Source: Lutibacter agarilyticus (lineage in GTDB: Bacteria > Bacteroidota > Bacteroidia > Flavobacteriales > Flavobacteriaceae). From it: 64,000 nt of DNA. The notes below the pieces were generated by a model. That model searched no databases and was not told where the DNA came from. It saw only the letters and a list, made by a program, of their open reading frames with translations. Each line of letters opens with the position of its first letter. Positions within the stretch are counted from its first letter, which is position 1. The stretch spans positions 1 through 64,000 of the forward strand of contig NZ_FZNT01000003.1 in NCBI RefSeq assembly GCF_900188235.1. Direction: 5' to 3'. A program made the position numbers and the translations under genes. Below, in pieces: positions 62,402-64,000 of the stretch.

Positions 62402-63401
62402 CCGTTTTTGTATTTTTTGATTCTACAGTTACATCTTCTTTTACAACTGCAACTTTTTCAACTTCCTTTTTAACTTCTGGTTTTGCTGCTTCGCCTTTTA
62501 CAACTGCAACTTTCTCAACTTCTTTCTTTTCTACAACCTTTTTAGCTACTGGCTTTTTTTCAACCACTTTTTTTGGTTTTTTAGGCGGAAAGTTAGTTTC
62601 TATAATAGAGTGTGTAGGACAAACATCCACACATTTTCTACAAAGTGTGCACAATGCAGGGTCAATATATGCTAAATTATTGTTCATTGAAATGGCATCT
62701 TTTTGACACACATCTTCACATTTTGAACATCCTATACAAGCTACAGCACATGATTTTTTAGCAATACCACCTTTATCTTCATTTAAGCAACCTACAAATA
62801 CTTTTAAATCGCGTTTGTTACGTGGACGCATTTCAATAATATCTCTTGGACACGCTTTTACACAAGCTTCACAAGAAGTACATTTATCAGTATCAATTAC
62901 CGGTAAACCTGTAGCTTCGTCCATATACATGGCACCAAAATTACAAACGGCTACACAATCTCCATCACCTAAACAACCGTATTGGCAATCGGTTTCACCA
63001 CTGTAAATCATTGCTGAAATAGCACAAGTTCTTGGCCCTTGATACTCGGTAGTTTTCGGACGAACATCACAACCACCTTGGCAACGTAAAACCGCTACTG
63101 TTGGGTCTTTTTCTGTAACTGCTTTGCCCAATTTTTCGGCTACCAATTTCATTACATCATTCCCTCCTACCGGACAAAATAATTCTGAAATATCTTCGGT
63201 ATTCACCAATTTATCGGCGAAAGATTTACATCCCGGAGAACCACAACCAGCACAATTTGCACCTGGCAATAATTCGTCAACCTCAGCGATTAAAGGATTT
63301 TCATACACATAAAACTTCTTGGATACTACATATAATACTATTGCTGCAACTACACCTAATGAAGCTAATAACAATACACTATATAAAACTGAATCAGTCA
63401 T
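62394..63401 (-). CDS. rnfB: Rnf/Rsx complex subunit B (polyferredoxin)
   Basis: 335 residues. An N-terminal membrane helix is followed by the Fe-S domain with CAGCGSPGC. Ferredoxin-type CxxCxxCxxxCP clusters follow, for example CTSCEACVKACP, CIGCSKCEDVC and CTLCRKCVDVCP. The last 60 residues are a Lys/Glu/Val-rich tail with a duplicated EVEKVAVVK unit. It is the entry point for ferredoxin electrons. The tail is longer than in model Rnf proteins and may be a flexible or docking segment. Confidence 0.96.
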   Translation of the reverse strand: MTDSVLYSVLLLASLGVVAAIVLYVVSKKFYVYENPLIAEVDELLPGANCAGCGSPGCKSFADKLVNTEDISELFCPVGGNDVMKLVAEKLGKAVTEKDPTVAVLRCQGGCDVRPKTTEYQGPRTCAISAMIYSGETDCQYGCLGDGDCVAVCNFGAMYMDEATGLPVIDTDKCTSCEACVKACPRDIIEMRPRNKRDLKVFVGCLNEDKGGIAKKSCAVACIGCSKCEDVCQKDAISMNNNLAYIDPALCTLCRKCVDVCPTHSIIETNFPPKKPKKVVEKKPVAKKVVEKKEVEKVAVVKGEAAKPEVKKEVEKVAVVKEDVTVESKNTKTDA

Positions 63402-63403
63402 TC

Positions 63404-63856
63404 TTAATTAAATTTTAATATTGAAAGTTGAAATGCTTTTTTAAACGTGTCTTTTAACACAAAAAGCATAAAATAATAAGGCACTAAAACAAATAACGAA
63501 ACCAAGCCCGCTAACCATTCTTTTAAAAATAATGAAGTTAAAATAAGCACCAAAAACATTAATATAAAAGGAAAAACATAAGCCCAAAAAACTGCTTTTA
63601 AACCTAATTCTCTATTTAATACCAAATCAACAGTCTCGTTAAGCTGAAACGATTGGGTTGGGTTTTCAATTTCTATTTCTTTATCGTTTGAATCTGACAC
63701 ACCACAAGCAGATTGCGCTTTACAGCCCTCACAATTCACATTCCCTTTTAACGAAATCGTTATCGTATTTTTAGAAATCTTAGAAATTATTCCTTCGTGT
63801 TTAATCGTATCTTTTTTTGTCTTGTAACTGTCTAAATCCAGTTGGGTCATAATCAA
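63404..63856 (-). CDS. RseC/MucC-like protein linked to Rnf
   Basis: 150 residues. The cytoplasmic N-terminal domain holds a cysteine group (CEGCKAQSACG) that fits the SoxR-reducing system RseC family. Two membrane helices follow (AVFWAYVFPFILMFLVLILT and GLVSLFVLVPYYFMLFVL). In enterobacteria, RseC and Rsx together keep SoxR reduced, and the gene often leads rnf operons in Bacteroidota. It is 2 bp upstream of rnfB, so it is the first gene of the operon. No promoter box is obvious in the 144 bp that remain to the window end. Confidence 0.88.
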   Translation of the reverse strand: MIMTQLDLDSYKTKKDTIKHEGIISKISKNTITISLKGNVNCEGCKAQSACGVSDSNDKEIEIENPTQSFQLNETVDLVLNRELGLKAVFWAYVFPFILMFLVLILTSLFLKEWLAGLVSLFVLVPYYFMLFVLKDTFKKAFQLSILKFN

Positions 63857-64000
63857 CGCTGCATTATCATTATGCTGTAAAATTAAATCAACTTTATAGT
63901 TTAAAATATGATTATTGTTAGGGTTTATTTAAAATAAATCATTCTGTAACCTTAATCACATAGAGAAATCAAACTGAAATACCAGTTTGGTCAACCAGCT

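Overview
The window is AT-rich DNA from a member of the Bacteroidota, almost certainly a marine Flavobacteriaceae. This is supported by a SusC/SusD pair with lipoprotein-rich carbohydrate genes, promoters of the Bacteroidota type (TTTG-N19-TANNTTTG), a six-subunit Rnf complex with a linked RseC-like gene, rpsP-rimM, and flavobacterial extragenic repeats. The right end (about 56.9-63.9 kb) is housekeeping chromosome: tRNA-Ser(GGA), rimM, rpsP and rseC-rnfBCDGEA, all on the minus strand.

The main result is a likely integrated mobile element of about 50 kb inside that tRNA-Ser gene. The last 27 bp of the tRNA (56867-56893) recur as an exact copy at 6825-6851. A tyrosine recombinase gene lies next to the intact tRNA, and identical 24-bp arm-type sites occur just inside both ends. 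From left to right the element holds a 67-aa protein, an unrecognised five-gene phage-like module (7.4-9.5 kb), a mobile mystery A/B (HTH plus Fic) pair, a SLOG-family protein, a hypothetical gene and a 1.8-kb repeat block. These are followed by a 38.7-kb polysaccharide utilisation locus (PUL), a small replication-type module (AAA+ loader-like ATPase, helper protein, excisionase-like HTH, iteron-like region), an RteC-like regulator and the integrase. No relaxase or type IV secretion gene was seen.

The PUL (13.1-51.8 kb) is aimed at a branched, probably sulfated, alpha-mannose-rich glycan. SusC/SusD and a DUF3823 lipoprotein take up oligosaccharides. Two GH99 endo-enzymes, four GH92 exo-alpha-mannosidases, two GH43, one GH2 and three S1 sulfatases dismantle them. 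A sugar MFS permease, a ROK kinase and a class I mannose-6-phosphate isomerase feed mannose into glycolysis. A TIM-barrel lipoprotein, an SMP-30-like propeller and a beta-helix protein have unclear roles. No GH76, GH125 or GH130 is present, so a plain yeast-mannan pathway would be incomplete here. A divergently transcribed membrane protein (LamG-like and Kelch-like sensor, one transmembrane helix, cytoplasmic winged helix) is the likely regulator. Three PUL promoters share the arrangement TTAATTAA-N11-TANNTTTG.

Left of the element (0-6.8 kb) is a decayed xylan/glucan locus: a CE6-type esterase, a SusB-like GH97 and a broken GH10 xylanase. A divergent copy of the 1.8-kb repeat block found inside the element also lies there.
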